The notes: a model not told the origin generated them from the sequence alone. Positions 33,390 to 42,619 are shown, counted from the first letter of the stretch. The stretch: 60,759 nt of DNA from an uncultured Collinsella sp. (GCA_900545665.1 UQZU01000011.1:1-60759), one strand, 5' to 3'. Made by a program: numbers and translations.

Positions 33390-33731
33390 CTACTCCGGCT
33401 TGGTTTCTACCGTGGGAGTCTTGTCCGCCGCAACTGGAGTGCGAGCGGTGTCCATGCTCAGGCAGTGTTTGGGACAGCTCTCGATGCACTCGCCGCACAC
33501 CACGCAGGCGTACGGGTCAATCGACCAGGTACCGCCTTTGCGATCGACCGCGAGCGCGCCCGCCGGGCAACGCCGCGCGCACATACCGCAGCAAATGCAC
33601 ACGTCCATGTCGTTAACGATGTGCCCGCGCAGTCGCTCAGGTGCCGCGAGCTTCTCCTGCGGATAGCACACCGTAACCGGCTGCTTGACCATAGAGCCCA
33701 AGGCCGTCTTGGCAAATGTCAGTAAACTCAT
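33390..33731 (-). CDS. Hydrogenase ferredoxin-like subunit, 2x[4Fe-4S] (EchF-like)
   Basis: A 113-residue polyferredoxin subunit with two CxxCxxCxxxCP motifs (CICCGMCARRCP and CVVCGECIESCP). It corresponds to EchF/HycF/NuoI, which passes electrons between ferredoxin and the small-subunit cluster. It is the last gene of the operon, 7 nt after the large-subunit gene. The Thr/Lys-rich tail is not conserved. The composition fits a ferredoxin-linked enzyme; an NADH-binding subunit is absent. Confidence 0.9.
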   Translation of the reverse strand: MSLLTFAKTALGSMVKQPVTVCYPQEKLAAPERLRGHIVNDMDVCICCGMCARRCPAGALAVDRKGGTWSIDPYACVVCGECIESCPKHCLSMDTARTPVAADKTPTVETKPE

Positions 33732-33738
33732 GCCACGC

Positions 33739-34827
33739 CTACCTTTCCGTGCAGCTAATGCAGGGGTCGATGGTCAGGATAATCATGGGCACGTTGGCAA
33801 GAAGCACGCCCTGCAGCGCATGCGTCAGACCCGCCAGGTTTTGCGACGTCGGCGTCCGCACGCGGAAGCGGTCCAAGTTCTTGGTGCCGTTACCGCGCAC
33901 ATAGTAATACGCCTCGCCGCGCGGCTGCTCAATCACAACCTCGCCACGCGCGCCGTCGGCCGGCGTGAGCTTGGTGCGCCCGCCGATGCCGTCGTGCGGA
34001 ATCTTGCCGACAAGCTCCTTGATGATGTCCATGGCCTGCGTGACCTCGGCACAACGCACCTGGCAGCGGGCATAGCAATCGCCATCGGTGGCAACAATCG
34101 GCTCAAACGCAGCCAGATCCGCATAGGCGCCGTCACCGAACATGCGCACGTCGTAATCCACGCCCGAGGCGCGCCCAAACGGGCCGACCATCGAAAGCTC
34201 CAGCGCGTCCTTCTTGCTGATCACGCCCACGCCATGCAGGCGCTCGCCGCAGCTATTGTCGTCCAAAAACGTATGCACCAGGGCCTCGTAGTCGGGGCGC
34301 ATGGCATCGAGCGTCTGGACAATGCCGGCCAGCTCGGAGTCCTCGATATCGTGCTTAAGGCCGCCGATCTCGTTAATCGAAAGGATCACGCGGCCGCCGC
34401 AGGTGCTCTCAAAAATCTTGAGAATCTGCTCGCGCAGCGTCCACGAACGATAGAACAGCGCCTCGAAGCCAAAGGCATCGGCGAGCAGGCCCAGCCACAG
34501 CAGATGCGAGTGAATGCGCGAAAGCTCGTGCAAAATGGTGCGGATATACTGCACGCGGCCGGGCACCTCGATGTCGAGCATGCGCTCGCAGGCGCTGGCA
34601 TAGCCGTAGCTATGGCCCACGGCGCAGATGCCGCAGATGCGCTCGGCGATGTACCCAAACTGATGCATATCGCGCTTTTCGGTGAGCTTCTCGAGTCCGC
34701 GGTGCACAAAGCCAATCTGCGGAATTGCCTCGATGACGCGGTCGTCCTCGATCACCAGGTCCAGATGAAGCGGCTCGGGCAGCACCGGGTGCTGCGGGCC
34801 AAACGGAATAACGGAGCGATGTGCCAT
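33739..34827 (-). CDS. Group 4 [NiFe]-hydrogenase large subunit (EchE-like)
   Basis: A 362-residue catalytic subunit. Both Ni-Fe ligand pairs are present: RICGIC (Cys65, Cys68) and DPCISC (Cys356, Cys359). GFVHRGLEKLTEKRD near the N-terminus is typical of the complex I/Ech lineage. The protein stops right after CTER, so there is no C-terminal maturation peptide. Retention of both CxxC motifs separates it from NuoD. With the neighbouring subunits it should couple H+/H2 turnover to ferredoxin and ion translocation. No hyp maturation genes are in the window. Confidence 0.93.
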   Translation of the reverse strand: MAHRSVIPFGPQHPVLPEPLHLDLVIEDDRVIEAIPQIGFVHRGLEKLTEKRDMHQFGYIAERICGICAVGHSYGYASACERMLDIEVPGRVQYIRTILHELSRIHSHLLWLGLLADAFGFEALFYRSWTLREQILKIFESTCGGRVILSINEIGGLKHDIEDSELAGIVQTLDAMRPDYEALVHTFLDDNSCGERLHGVGVISKKDALELSMVGPFGRASGVDYDVRMFGDGAYADLAAFEPIVATDGDCYARCQVRCAEVTQAMDIIKELVGKIPHDGIGGRTKLTPADGARGEVVIEQPRGEAYYYVRGNGTKNLDRFRVRTPTSQNLAGLTHALQGVLLANVPMIILTIDPCISCTER

Positions 34828-34832
34828 GGACC

Positions 34833-35549
34833 TTACGCCTCCTTGTTCTGCTTGTCGCGGGCGGCCTTGGCGGCAAGCGCCGCGCGGACCTTGGCCGCTT
34901 TCTCGGGATCCATGGCGGCGAGCTTTGCTTCCAGCTCGGCGGCTTTGAGCGCCGCCTTCGCAGCAGCCTCATCGTGCTGAGCATCGGAGCCGGCAGCCGC
35001 AGCGGGCTGAGCGGCAGCAGCGCTCGCAGCATCGCCGGCACCTGCGGCGCCCTCCCCTGCAGCAGCAGCGGCAGCGGCCTTCTCGGCTGCGGCCTTGCGC
35101 GCCTTGGCCTCGGCAGCGGCACGGACCTTCATGGCCTTCTCGCGCGCAGCCTTCACCTCGGGCGTAATAACGCTCATGGGCTCGGCAGTCGAAACCTGGT
35201 AGAAAAAGCCCTTAAAGTCGATCTGCATGTCGGTGATGGCAAGACCAAATAGGTCGTGCGCTTCGTTTTCAAACGGGAATACCGCCGGATAGTACGAGCT
35301 GATGGACGGAATCTCCTGGTACTGGCCGATGCCCTCAACCACCAGGTTGTCGATCGCATAGCTGCCGTCCCGCGCGATCTGCTCTTGCGCAGCGCGGACG
35401 TTGATAAACGTATAGACCAGGCGATACGATCCGTCGTCCACACAGCGCTCGGCGTGCATTTGCACAAAGCGCGCGCCGACGCCCTTGAGCGCCTGGACAT
35501 GCGACAGGAGCTCGTCGATCCCGACGGTGGTATAGATTGCCTTTTGCAT
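34833..35549 (-). CDS. NuoC/EchD-like hydrogenase subunit with Ala-rich tail
   Basis: A 238-residue subunit. Residues 1-125 are the 30-kDa complex I-type domain (signature PSISSYYPAVFPFENEAHDLFGL, then DFKGFF). From about 135 to the end is a low-complexity Ala/Lys/Glu helix unrelated to the family. The ATG shares a base with the stop of the small-subunit gene (TAATG), with AAAGGAGG upstream. It probably bridges the large and small subunits. The tail is unexplained. Confidence 0.88.
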   Translation of the reverse strand: MQKAIYTTVGIDELLSHVQALKGVGARFVQMHAERCVDDGSYRLVYTFINVRAAQEQIARDGSYAIDNLVVEGIGQYQEIPSISSYYPAVFPFENEAHDLFGLAITDMQIDFKGFFYQVSTAEPMSVITPEVKAAREKAMKVRAAAEAKARKAAAEKAAAAAAAGEGAAGAGDAASAAAAQPAAAAGSDAQHDEAAAKAALKAAELEAKLAAMDPEKAAKVRAALAAKAARDKQNKEA

Positions 35550-36166
35550 TACTCGGCCTCCTTTGCAGCGACGGGCGTCTCAGCAGGTGCGTCGCCAGCG
35601 GCGGGCGCGGCGGGCTTCTCGGCAGGCGCGTCACCGGCATCGTCAGCCCCGGCCCCCGCAGCCACAAACCCGTCCTCGCCCAGCTCAACGCCACCGTCCC
35701 AGGTTGCGGCACCGCCCACGGTGAGCGGGTCACCGCCAGCACGCATCACGGCCTCCTTCTGGTCCAGGATGCCGCACGCCTCCACAATGGCATCGATTAC
35801 GGTCTCGGGGCGAATGGCGCACCCGGGCGCGTACACGTCCACGGGAATCGCGCGGTCCACGCCGCCGATCACGTTATAGGCATCGCGGAATACGCCGCCC
35901 GAACACGCGCAAATTCCGCACGCCACCACGCACTTGGGCTCGAGCATCTGGTTGTAGATCTGGCGCACGACGGGCAGGTTCTGCGCGTTGACCGAACCCG
36001 TCACCAAAAAGATATCCGCATGCTTGGGGTTGCCGGTATTGACCACGCCAAAGCGCTCCGCATCGAACAGCGGCGTGAGCGAGGCCAGCACCTCAATATC
36101 GCATCCGTTGCAGCTCGAGCCGTCGTAATGAATAACCCACGGCGAGCGCGACATTTTATGATCCAT
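35549..36166 (-). CDS. [NiFe]-hydrogenase small subunit (NuoB/EchC-like)
   Basis: A 205-residue subunit with the proximal [4Fe-4S] ligands CNGCD, CGICACSGG and APGCAIRP. Residues 1-150 are the NuoB fold; the tail (155-205) is Ala/Asp/Pro-rich as in the neighbouring subunit. AGGAGG stands 8 nt before the ATG. It receives electrons from the EchF-like protein and contacts the Ni-Fe subunit. Confidence 0.92.
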   Translation of the reverse strand: MDHKMSRSPWVIHYDGSSCNGCDIEVLASLTPLFDAERFGVVNTGNPKHADIFLVTGSVNAQNLPVVRQIYNQMLEPKCVVACGICACSGGVFRDAYNVIGGVDRAIPVDVYAPGCAIRPETVIDAIVEACGILDQKEAVMRAGGDPLTVGGAATWDGGVELGEDGFVAAGAGADDAGDAPAEKPAAPAAGDAPAETPVAAKEAE

Positions 36167-36178
36167 GGATGCCGCCTC

Positions 36179-39061
36179 CTAAATAAACACGTCGACGAGG
36201 ATGGGCATAAGGTTGAGCAGGCCAAACACCAGCGCCACGCCCCATCCGAGCTTAAAGCAGCTGCGCCAGGTGCTGCGCGCGAAGGTGTTGTCGATCAGGA
36301 CCTCGACAAAGTACGTCGCGGCCATCACGATCAGGGCGACCACCCAGCTCACCGGGTTGTCCCAAACAAAGAACATGCCCACCCACATCAAAAACAGCAC
36401 GGTCTCGCACCAGTGCATAAGGGTCATCTTGGCCAGCGTGCCGCCGCTCATCTCGGTGGCGACGCCCTGGACGATCTCCTGATGCGCGTGATGCGAGTAC
36501 GAAAGGTCAAACGGCGACTTGCGCAACTTGATGGTAAGCACCGCGAGCAGCGCGAGGAAAATGGGCGCGCTGTACACGATGATGGGGGCCGACTGCCCCG
36601 TCACGGCGATGGAATCGAAGCTGTCGGTGGCAAGGTACAGGCCCACGCTCATCAGCAGAACGGCAGGCTCGTAACTCATAACCTGCAGCAGCTCGCGGTC
36701 GGCGCCGACCTGGGCAAACGGGCTTTGCGTCGAGGCGGACGCCAGCACCACAAAGATCGCGGCGAGCGTCACCATAAAGGCGCACAGCAGCGTGTTGGAG
36801 CCCGACACAAAGATGCCGCCGCCCACGACGGTAAAGATGAGCGCGCACGCCATATAGGTATCGTCCATGGTATTTACGCTGGCGGGGGCCTTGCGCAGCA
36901 GCTTGGCAACGTCGTAGAAGGGCTGCAGCAGGCGCGGGCCCACGCGGCCCTGCATACGGGCGGACAGCTTGCGATCGATGCCGTCGATCAGGCCACCAAC
37001 CAAAGGCGCCAGCAAGGCAAACGCCACGGTGCCAATAAAGATGCCCACGACGCCCGAGCCTTCGAAATACTTGCCGCGCAGCACCGAGGGCGCGCTCATG
37101 GCAAGCCGCTCGGGCCCAATCCACGCGCAACACAGCAGCGCAAACAAAATAATGCTGCAACACACGACGCTACCCGCGGGGCCAATACGCTTCTCGCCAA
37201 GGGCGTCCTCCGAGTACCAATTGCGCTTTTCGGCCTTCACCTCGCGTCCCATCGAGCCGCGGAAATGGCGGTAATTGTCGGTCCCCACACCCGAAAGATA
37301 TACGTTTACGTGCGGTTTGTTGCTCACGCGGAACGACGTCAGCAGCACCACGGCGATAAACGCCACGATAACCACCATCAGATACATGGCGTCCTTGCCG
37401 ATAACGTACGGCACGCGGCCAAACACCATGGCCAAGTAAGGCGACACCAGGCCGCTCGAGATGAGCGGGAACGCCACGCAGCACAGAATCAGCAGCGCGG
37501 CGATGGTGTTGAGCGCCATCCATTCGGTCTTATGGACATTGACCTCAACGTTTTGAGCCGTGGGGTCGACGCCCGAAAGCTTGGCGAGCCACTTGCCCCA
37601 GAAGAAGAACGTCGCGGCCGAGCCAAAGGCAAGCACCATGATCATGAGCACGTTGCCGGTCTGCGCAAACGCCACCAGGGCGCCCCACTTGGACACGAGC
37701 ATGCCAAACGGCGCCACAAACATGCCCATGATGCCCAGCATCATCAGGCGCGTCAGGTGCGGCATGCGGCTGAACATACCGTCCATGTCCTCGATATTGC
37801 GGCTGCCGATATGGTGCTCGGCGGTGCCCACACACAGGAACAGCAGCGACTTTGCCACCGTGTGGAAAAGGATCAGGAAGATGGCGGCCCACACGGCCTC
37901 GGGCGCGCCGACGCCCAGGCAGGCACTGATGAGGCCTAAGTTGGAAATGGTGGAGTACGCGAGCACGCGTTTGGCGTTGCTCTGCGAGATCGCCATAAGG
38001 GCAGCGAGCAAAAACGTGATGGCACCCACACTCGTGACCATAAAGCCCGTCACGGGATAGATAGCATAGAGCGGGCTCAGCTTGACCATCAGGAACACGC
38101 CGGCTTTGACCATGGTTGACGAGTGCAGCAGGGCGCTCGTGGGCGTGGGGGCAACCATGGCACCGAGCAGCCAGGTATGGAACGGCATCTGCGCGGCCTT
38201 GGTAAGGGCGGCGAGCGACAGCAGGATGACCGGCATCACCAGCAGCGCGGATTGCGCGGTGCCGGCGCCGGAAAGCTCGATCATGCCCGAGATGGTCAGC
38301 GGCATGCCGTTAACGTGCAGGTACATGAGTCCGGCCAAAAACGCGATGCCGCCCAGCATGTTGAGGATGATCTGGGTGAAAGCGTTTTTAATGGCCTCGG
38401 GCGTGCGCGTGTAGCCAATCATAAGGAACGAGCACACGGTGGTGATTTCCCAGCCGCAGAACAGCCACTCAAGGTTGTCGCTCGTCACGATGACGAACAT
38501 GGCCGAGAGAAACAGGAACATGAGCGCCAGGAACTGCGGGCGACGGTCGGGCGCGGTCTGCCCGCGCAGCGCGGCCTCGTGCTCGTCATGGGCCTGGAAG
38601 TCCTTCATGTAGCCCAGGGCATACACGCAGATGAGGCTGCCGACGATGCCGACGGCAAGCACCATGATCACGCTCATGTAGTCCAGGTAGAGCGGCGTCG
38701 CCGTGACGGCTTCGGCCGCGGGCAGCGTCATGGCTGCAAAGGCAACGGAGCCCACTAGCTGTACTACGCCGAGCACACCGGTAAGCGCGTTCCTATATTT
38801 GTACGCGTTGTACAGGATAACGGCGCACAGAATTACGTCGATGACGGAGCTGATGATCGAGAGCACATGCGAGGTGCCGGGGGCAACCTCAAAGCTCTGC
38901 GGACCCGTGACAAAAAACATGACGGCGACTACAACTGTCACCGCCATAATAATGCCGGAACCTATGAGCCCCACCGCATCGCGGGCGCGGTCACCGCGCG
39001 CAAGCAGCATGCCCAGCGCCGGTACCAGCGGAAACAGGGTAAGGAAATACAGTAGCGTCAT
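36179..39061 (-). CDS. Fused EchA-EchB membrane subunit of Ech-like hydrogenase
   Basis: A 960-residue integral membrane protein. Residues 1-640 are an ND5/HyfB/EchA-like proton-translocating antiporter domain with about 14-15 helices, containing the family stretch around HSSTMVKAGVFLMVKLSPLY and conserved Lys and His residues. Residues 650-960 are a complete NuoH/EchB/HycD domain (QGRVGPRLLQPFYDVAKLL, ELLQVMSYEPAVLLMSVGLY, SPFDLSYSHHAHQEIVQG). The two domains are separate proteins in most Ech and formate hydrogenlyases. The fusion is continuous in one frame. It starts the operon; GGGGGAG stands 7 nt before the ATG. Confidence 0.92.
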   Translation of the reverse strand: MTLLYFLTLFPLVPALGMLLARGDRARDAVGLIGSGIIMAVTVVVAVMFFVTGPQSFEVAPGTSHVLSIISSVIDVILCAVILYNAYKYRNALTGVLGVVQLVGSVAFAAMTLPAAEAVTATPLYLDYMSVIMVLAVGIVGSLICVYALGYMKDFQAHDEHEAALRGQTAPDRRPQFLALMFLFLSAMFVIVTSDNLEWLFCGWEITTVCSFLMIGYTRTPEAIKNAFTQIILNMLGGIAFLAGLMYLHVNGMPLTISGMIELSGAGTAQSALLVMPVILLSLAALTKAAQMPFHTWLLGAMVAPTPTSALLHSSTMVKAGVFLMVKLSPLYAIYPVTGFMVTSVGAITFLLAALMAISQSNAKRVLAYSTISNLGLISACLGVGAPEAVWAAIFLILFHTVAKSLLFLCVGTAEHHIGSRNIEDMDGMFSRMPHLTRLMMLGIMGMFVAPFGMLVSKWGALVAFAQTGNVLMIMVLAFGSAATFFFWGKWLAKLSGVDPTAQNVEVNVHKTEWMALNTIAALLILCCVAFPLISSGLVSPYLAMVFGRVPYVIGKDAMYLMVVIVAFIAVVLLTSFRVSNKPHVNVYLSGVGTDNYRHFRGSMGREVKAEKRNWYSEDALGEKRIGPAGSVVCCSIILFALLCCAWIGPERLAMSAPSVLRGKYFEGSGVVGIFIGTVAFALLAPLVGGLIDGIDRKLSARMQGRVGPRLLQPFYDVAKLLRKAPASVNTMDDTYMACALIFTVVGGGIFVSGSNTLLCAFMVTLAAIFVVLASASTQSPFAQVGADRELLQVMSYEPAVLLMSVGLYLATDSFDSIAVTGQSAPIIVYSAPIFLALLAVLTIKLRKSPFDLSYSHHAHQEIVQGVATEMSGGTLAKMTLMHWCETVLFLMWVGMFFVWDNPVSWVVALIVMAATYFVEVLIDNTFARSTWRSCFKLGWGVALVFGLLNLMPILVDVFI

Positions 39062-39237
39062 ACCATCACTCCCCCATGCAAAAACGCTGCAATTGTTTAA
39101 CGTTATAGCTCAATTGAGGAGCAACGGCGGCAGGTTTTCGGTCAACTGGGGAGTTTTAGGCGTACGGGGCAAGGGCGTGTCCGCTTTGGAGCAGAGAGGC
39201 GGCAAGAAAAATGCGCCCCTGCGGGCGCACCCTCTTG

Positions 39238-39633
39238 CTACTCTGCCTGTTTAACGCGCGGCTTGCGACCGCGCGGCTTATCGATAAGCGCGTCGGCGCC
39301 GCCATCGCGATACTGGCGACACCAGGCCTTGACCGAAGACTCGCTGGGAATCTTGTGCTTAATCATGGCTTCGCGAACCGTCAGGCCGTTTTCCAGGCGA
39401 TCCTTTACCACGGCGAGCTTGACGTCGTACGAATAGGTGTGATGGCGAGCGCCCGCGTTGAGCACGGCGTCGGCGCCGCCCACGGCATATGCGCGGGCCC
39501 ACTGACGAGCCGTGGCCTGGGGAATGCCAAGCTTTGCGGCGAGGGCGCGGTGACCGACCCCCTCTTGGAGGATCTCGACGGCGCGCTGCCTAACCTCGGG
39601 CGCATGCGTGCGAGTCCTAGTTGCTTCCGACAT
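39238..39633 (-). CDS. Helix-turn-helix protein, transposase-OrfA-like
   Basis: A 131-residue DNA-binding protein with two HTH segments: residues about 12-50 (VRQRAVEILQEGVGHRALAAKLGIP) and 75-120 (KLAVVKDRLENGLTVREAMIKHKIP), the double HTH_28/29 arrangement of IS3-type OrfA proteins. No OrfB, no inverted ends and no frameshift partner are visible, so it looks like a domesticated regulator or an orphan remnant. The tail is basic (RGRKPRVK). The ATG at 39633 is taken as start. It lies upstream of the hydrogenase operon on the same strand. Confidence 0.75.
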   Translation of the reverse strand: MSEATRTRTHAPEVRQRAVEILQEGVGHRALAAKLGIPQATARQWARAYAVGGADAVLNAGARHHTYSYDVKLAVVKDRLENGLTVREAMIKHKIPSESSVKAWCRQYRDGGADALIDKPRGRKPRVKQAE

Positions 39634-39750
39634 ACCTGCCACTTCTTAGCCTTAACCGTTAATCTGCTTTCTTACGTGCACGCTAGATAGTAGCATTTTG
39701 CTGTTTGCTCAAAGTAGTTAATTAAAATAGACGCGGCGTTATCTGGGCAT

Positions 39751-39779
39751 TTGACACCTATTTACGACATTTCTTTATC
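39751..39779 (+). promoter_or_regulatory. Orphan plus-strand promoter in an AT-rich gap
   Basis: TTGACA (39751-39756), 17 nt, TTTATC (39774-39779). A second TTGACA is at 39836-39841. The 438-bp gap 39643-40080 has no plus-strand gene, is markedly AT-rich to 39900, and holds a small AATTATT/AATAATT hairpin near 39870-39896. A small RNA is possible but unproven. Confidence 0.35.
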
Positions 39780-39964
39780 GATTATTTACGCTGGTAGCTA
39801 GCTCGCAGCTAATCGTCATTCGTTTGCCAACAAAATTGACATCTCTTTATGTCCTTTGGTCTAGAGGGAATAATTATTAACCCCTCCCCCAATAATTTTG
39901 AGCGGCCTGCAGGGCAGTGACGCCTCACTCCTCATGATTACCGCGCATTGCCATCCACCCGAGC

Positions 39965-40008
39965 AAAACAAAAAGGACGGGACCTGCTGCGCTTGCAGAC
40001 CCCGCCCC
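39965..40008 (-). terminator. Terminator of the flavin oxidoreductase gene
   Basis: On the minus strand an imperfect GGGGCGGGGTCTGC...GCAGCAGGTCCCGTCC stem is followed by TTTTTGTTTTGC. It is about 75 nt after the stop at 40081. Confidence 0.7.
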
Positions 40009-40080
40009 GGTTGACACCCGATGGGACGCAGTCGGGCGAGGCAGGTCCGTGCTGCCGCCCCGCCTGGCCGCGATGTTCAA

Positions 40081-42111
40081 CTACAGCTCGTTGGCCGCGT
40101 GATACGCCGTGCGAATGGCGCTCGCAATGTCGGCGGTGCGCTCGCCCGAGCAGTCGCCCACGCAGGTCACGGGCACCGTCACGCCGTCCAGGTCAAACGC
40201 GTTGGCCTTGGAGCCCACGGCCATCACCACGTAATCGCAGGCGATCTTCACCGGTTCCTCGGCGCCGTCCTCGGTGGTGCGAATGGCCTCCACGCCCTCG
40301 TCGGTAATGGCGGTCAGGCGGGTCTTCACGTGCTGCTCCACGTTGTGCTCAGCGAAGTCGCTCATGATCAGCGGCAGAATGGTCTCGGACTCGCCCGCGG
40401 CAATCTTGTCGAGCATCTCCACGATCGCCACCTCGCAGCCGTGCTGCAGCAGGTACTCGGCAGTCTCGGTGCCTACCAGGCCACCGCCAATGACGGCGAC
40501 GCGGCCGCTGAGCTCCACCTTGCCGGCCAGCACGTCCCAGCTCGAAACGACCTTCTTAGAATCGGCACCCGGAACGGGGATGACCACGTCGTGTGCGCCC
40601 ACAGCCACAATCGCGGCGTCGGCGGCGTTGAGGTCCTCAGCGGTAGCGACGTGGTTGAGCTCGACCTTCACGCCCAGGCCAGGCAGAATCTTCTCGTAGT
40701 ACTCGACCGAGCGCATGATCTCATCCTTGCGCGGGGGTGCTGCCGCCAGCACAATCTGGCCGCCCAGATGATCGCTCGCCTCGTAGACGGTCACGTCGTA
40801 GCCGCGCTTGGCCGCCACGCGTGCGGCCTCCAGGCCGGCGATGCCGCCGCCCACCACGGCGATCTTCTTGTCGCCCTCGCCCGGCTTGATGGCGATGGTA
40901 GCCTCGTCACCGTTCTCGGCGTTGAGCACGCACGAGATGTACTTGCGGTTTTGAATCGCGTCGACGCAGCCCTTGTTGCAGTTGAGGCACTCGCGGATGG
41001 GCTCGCCCGTGGCGGCCTTCAGCGCAATGTCGGGGTCGCACATGAGCGAGCGGCCATAGGCGACGATGTCGGCCGAGCCGTCCTCCAGAATCTTCTCGCC
41101 GGCCTCGACCGAGACAACACGGCCGACGGTTGCCACCGGCACGGAAACCAGGGCCTTGACGCGCTCGGCCACGGGCAGCGTCCAGTTGTAAGGCATGGCG
41201 CCCATGGGCGGAATGGTGTCGCCCATGTTGCCGGTGTGGTTTGCCTGCGCGACCTGGATCATATCGATGCCCGCGCCCTCGAGCAGCTTGGCGAACTCGC
41301 AGGCCTCGTCGGGCTGCAGGCCGCCCTTGCCGCGCGGCGTGCCGTCGGGGTTCTCCATGATCACGGGGAGCTTGTACTCCACCATCAGCTGCGGTGCGGC
41401 TTCCTTAATGGCGGCGACGACCTCCAGCGCATAGCGGACGCGGTTCTCGAACGAGCCGCCGTACTCGTCGGTGCGCTGGTTAAGGATGGCCGAGCACAGC
41501 GAACCCACCAGGCGGTCGCCGTGGACCTCGATGGCGTCGATCCCGGCCTGCTGTGCGCGAGCGGCCGAGGCGGCGATGGCTTCCTTGATCTGGGTGAGCT
41601 GCTCTACGCTCGCCTCGTTCACAAAGTGCTGCATGTCGTGGTGCAGCTTGGCGTAGGCCTGCTTGCGGATCTCGTTGGACTCGGCCATCTTGGCGGCAAA
41701 GGTCTCCTCGTCGCCGGCGGCCTTGGCCTCCTGCGCGGCTTTGGCGGCAACCATGGAGCCCATGACCATGCGGCCGACACCGGGCACGTCGTACTCGGGG
41801 TGGAACAGCTGCAGCGCGATCTTGGCACCGTGCTTGTGGACGGCGTCGGCCAGTGCCTTAAACGTGGGGATCTGGGCATCGGTCGCCAGCTTGGGCGTGG
41901 GGCTCGCGGTCATGACGGGAGCGACGTCGCCGATGACGATGTAGCTCACGCCGCCACGGGCCAGTCGCTCGTAAAAAGCCAGGCTGCGCTCGCCAATGGA
42001 GCCGTCGCGCTCCTCGTAGCCGGTGGTCAGCGGCGGGAACATAATGCGGTTCTTGAGCTCAAGGGGGCCAACCGTAATGGGCTGGAGCAGCTTGGATGCA
42101 GGTGCGGTCAT
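40081..42111 (-). CDS. NADH:flavin oxidoreductase / 2,4-dienoyl-CoA reductase-type enzyme
   Basis: A 676-residue multi-domain flavoprotein. The old-yellow-enzyme TIM barrel with FMN spans about 1-375 (NRIMFPPLTTG, VHGDRLVGSL, QRTDEYGGSFENRVRY). A [4Fe-4S] motif at about 345-360 (CLNCNKGCV...C) transfers electrons to an FAD/NAD-binding Rossmann domain (VVGGGIAGLEAARVAAKRGYDVTVYE; VIGGGLVGTETAEYL). This is the layout of FadH, enoate reductases and bile-acid BaiCD/BaiH enzymes, so the substrate is an enoyl or enone compound that cannot be fixed from the sequence. ATG 42111 is preferred over 42117 by its spacing to GAGAGGA. Confidence 0.92.
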   Translation of the reverse strand: MTAPASKLLQPITVGPLELKNRIMFPPLTTGYEERDGSIGERSLAFYERLARGGVSYIVIGDVAPVMTASPTPKLATDAQIPTFKALADAVHKHGAKIALQLFHPEYDVPGVGRMVMGSMVAAKAAQEAKAAGDEETFAAKMAESNEIRKQAYAKLHHDMQHFVNEASVEQLTQIKEAIAASAARAQQAGIDAIEVHGDRLVGSLCSAILNQRTDEYGGSFENRVRYALEVVAAIKEAAPQLMVEYKLPVIMENPDGTPRGKGGLQPDEACEFAKLLEGAGIDMIQVAQANHTGNMGDTIPPMGAMPYNWTLPVAERVKALVSVPVATVGRVVSVEAGEKILEDGSADIVAYGRSLMCDPDIALKAATGEPIRECLNCNKGCVDAIQNRKYISCVLNAENGDEATIAIKPGEGDKKIAVVGGGIAGLEAARVAAKRGYDVTVYEASDHLGGQIVLAAAPPRKDEIMRSVEYYEKILPGLGVKVELNHVATAEDLNAADAAIVAVGAHDVVIPVPGADSKKVVSSWDVLAGKVELSGRVAVIGGGLVGTETAEYLLQHGCEVAIVEMLDKIAAGESETILPLIMSDFAEHNVEQHVKTRLTAITDEGVEAIRTTEDGAEEPVKIACDYVVMAVGSKANAFDLDGVTVPVTCVGDCSGERTADIASAIRTAYHAANEL

Positions 42112-42258
42112 GGACATTCCTCTCTTGTAGGCGCGGCGGCGATGGTGCCGCGTAGTTGTCTAGAGGATATGGCATGGGAATACAACAGCGCAACGGAAAT
42201 CGGCGGACAGCAGGTAGCGGCAGGTGGATGGGGATGGGCGGGGCGGCCCGTCGGCTTG

Positions 42259-42521
42259 TCTCAATCTGTAACAGTTACGCGGCAAAACCGGGTCTTACTG
42301 TTACAGATCGAGATATTCCCCTCGACCCAACCTCAACAATCTCAATCTGTAACAGCTAGACCCACTTTTGACCCCTACCTGTTACAGATCGAGACAAACC
42401 AAACCCGCCTGCTAGAAAATCTCAATCTATAACAACAACTCGGCAAAATCCGTCCCTCGTGTTACAGATTTAGACAAACGAAGACCGTCCTGCCGAAACA
42501 TCTCGATCTGTAACACTTAGC
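42259..42521. repeat. Array 1 of 55-bp palindromic units (three complete and one split)
   Basis: Units at 42259-42313, 42340-42394 and 42420-42474 are each exactly 55 bp: TCTCAATCTGTAACA, 25 nt, TGTTACAGATCGAGA (with small changes). Spacers are 25-26 nt, so the period is 80-81 bp. A fourth unit begins at 42501 and is interrupted at 42521 by the insertion sequence; it resumes at 43884. The 25-nt cores are diverged copies (CGGCAAAA, CGGGTC), not unrelated spacers. Array 2 is at 59317-59532. Confidence 0.9.
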
Positions 42522-42619
42522 GGCTTATAGGACAAAATGTGTGTCCACGTTGGGGGCATCGGCGCAGGTCGATGCCCCTTTTTCAGCCGTTTAAATTCCG
42601 TGCCCGCTTTTAACCGCTC

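Noticed and set aside
35537..37939. 800-codon plus-strand frame across the hydrogenase genes
   Set aside because: Runs opposite to clear hydrogenase subunits with intact motifs; composition is that of an antisense shadow.
39238..39633. Active IS3-family element
   Set aside because: Only an OrfA-like protein is present, with no OrfB, frameshift signal, inverted ends or target duplication.
40021..42432. 803-codon plus-strand frame over the flavoprotein gene
   Set aside because: Antisense to a gene with intact OYE, [4Fe-4S] and Rossmann motifs.
42259..42520. A CRISPR array
   Set aside because: Repeats alternate in orientation, are only 15 bp, the 25-nt cores are diverged copies of each other rather than unrelated spacers, and no cas gene is present.
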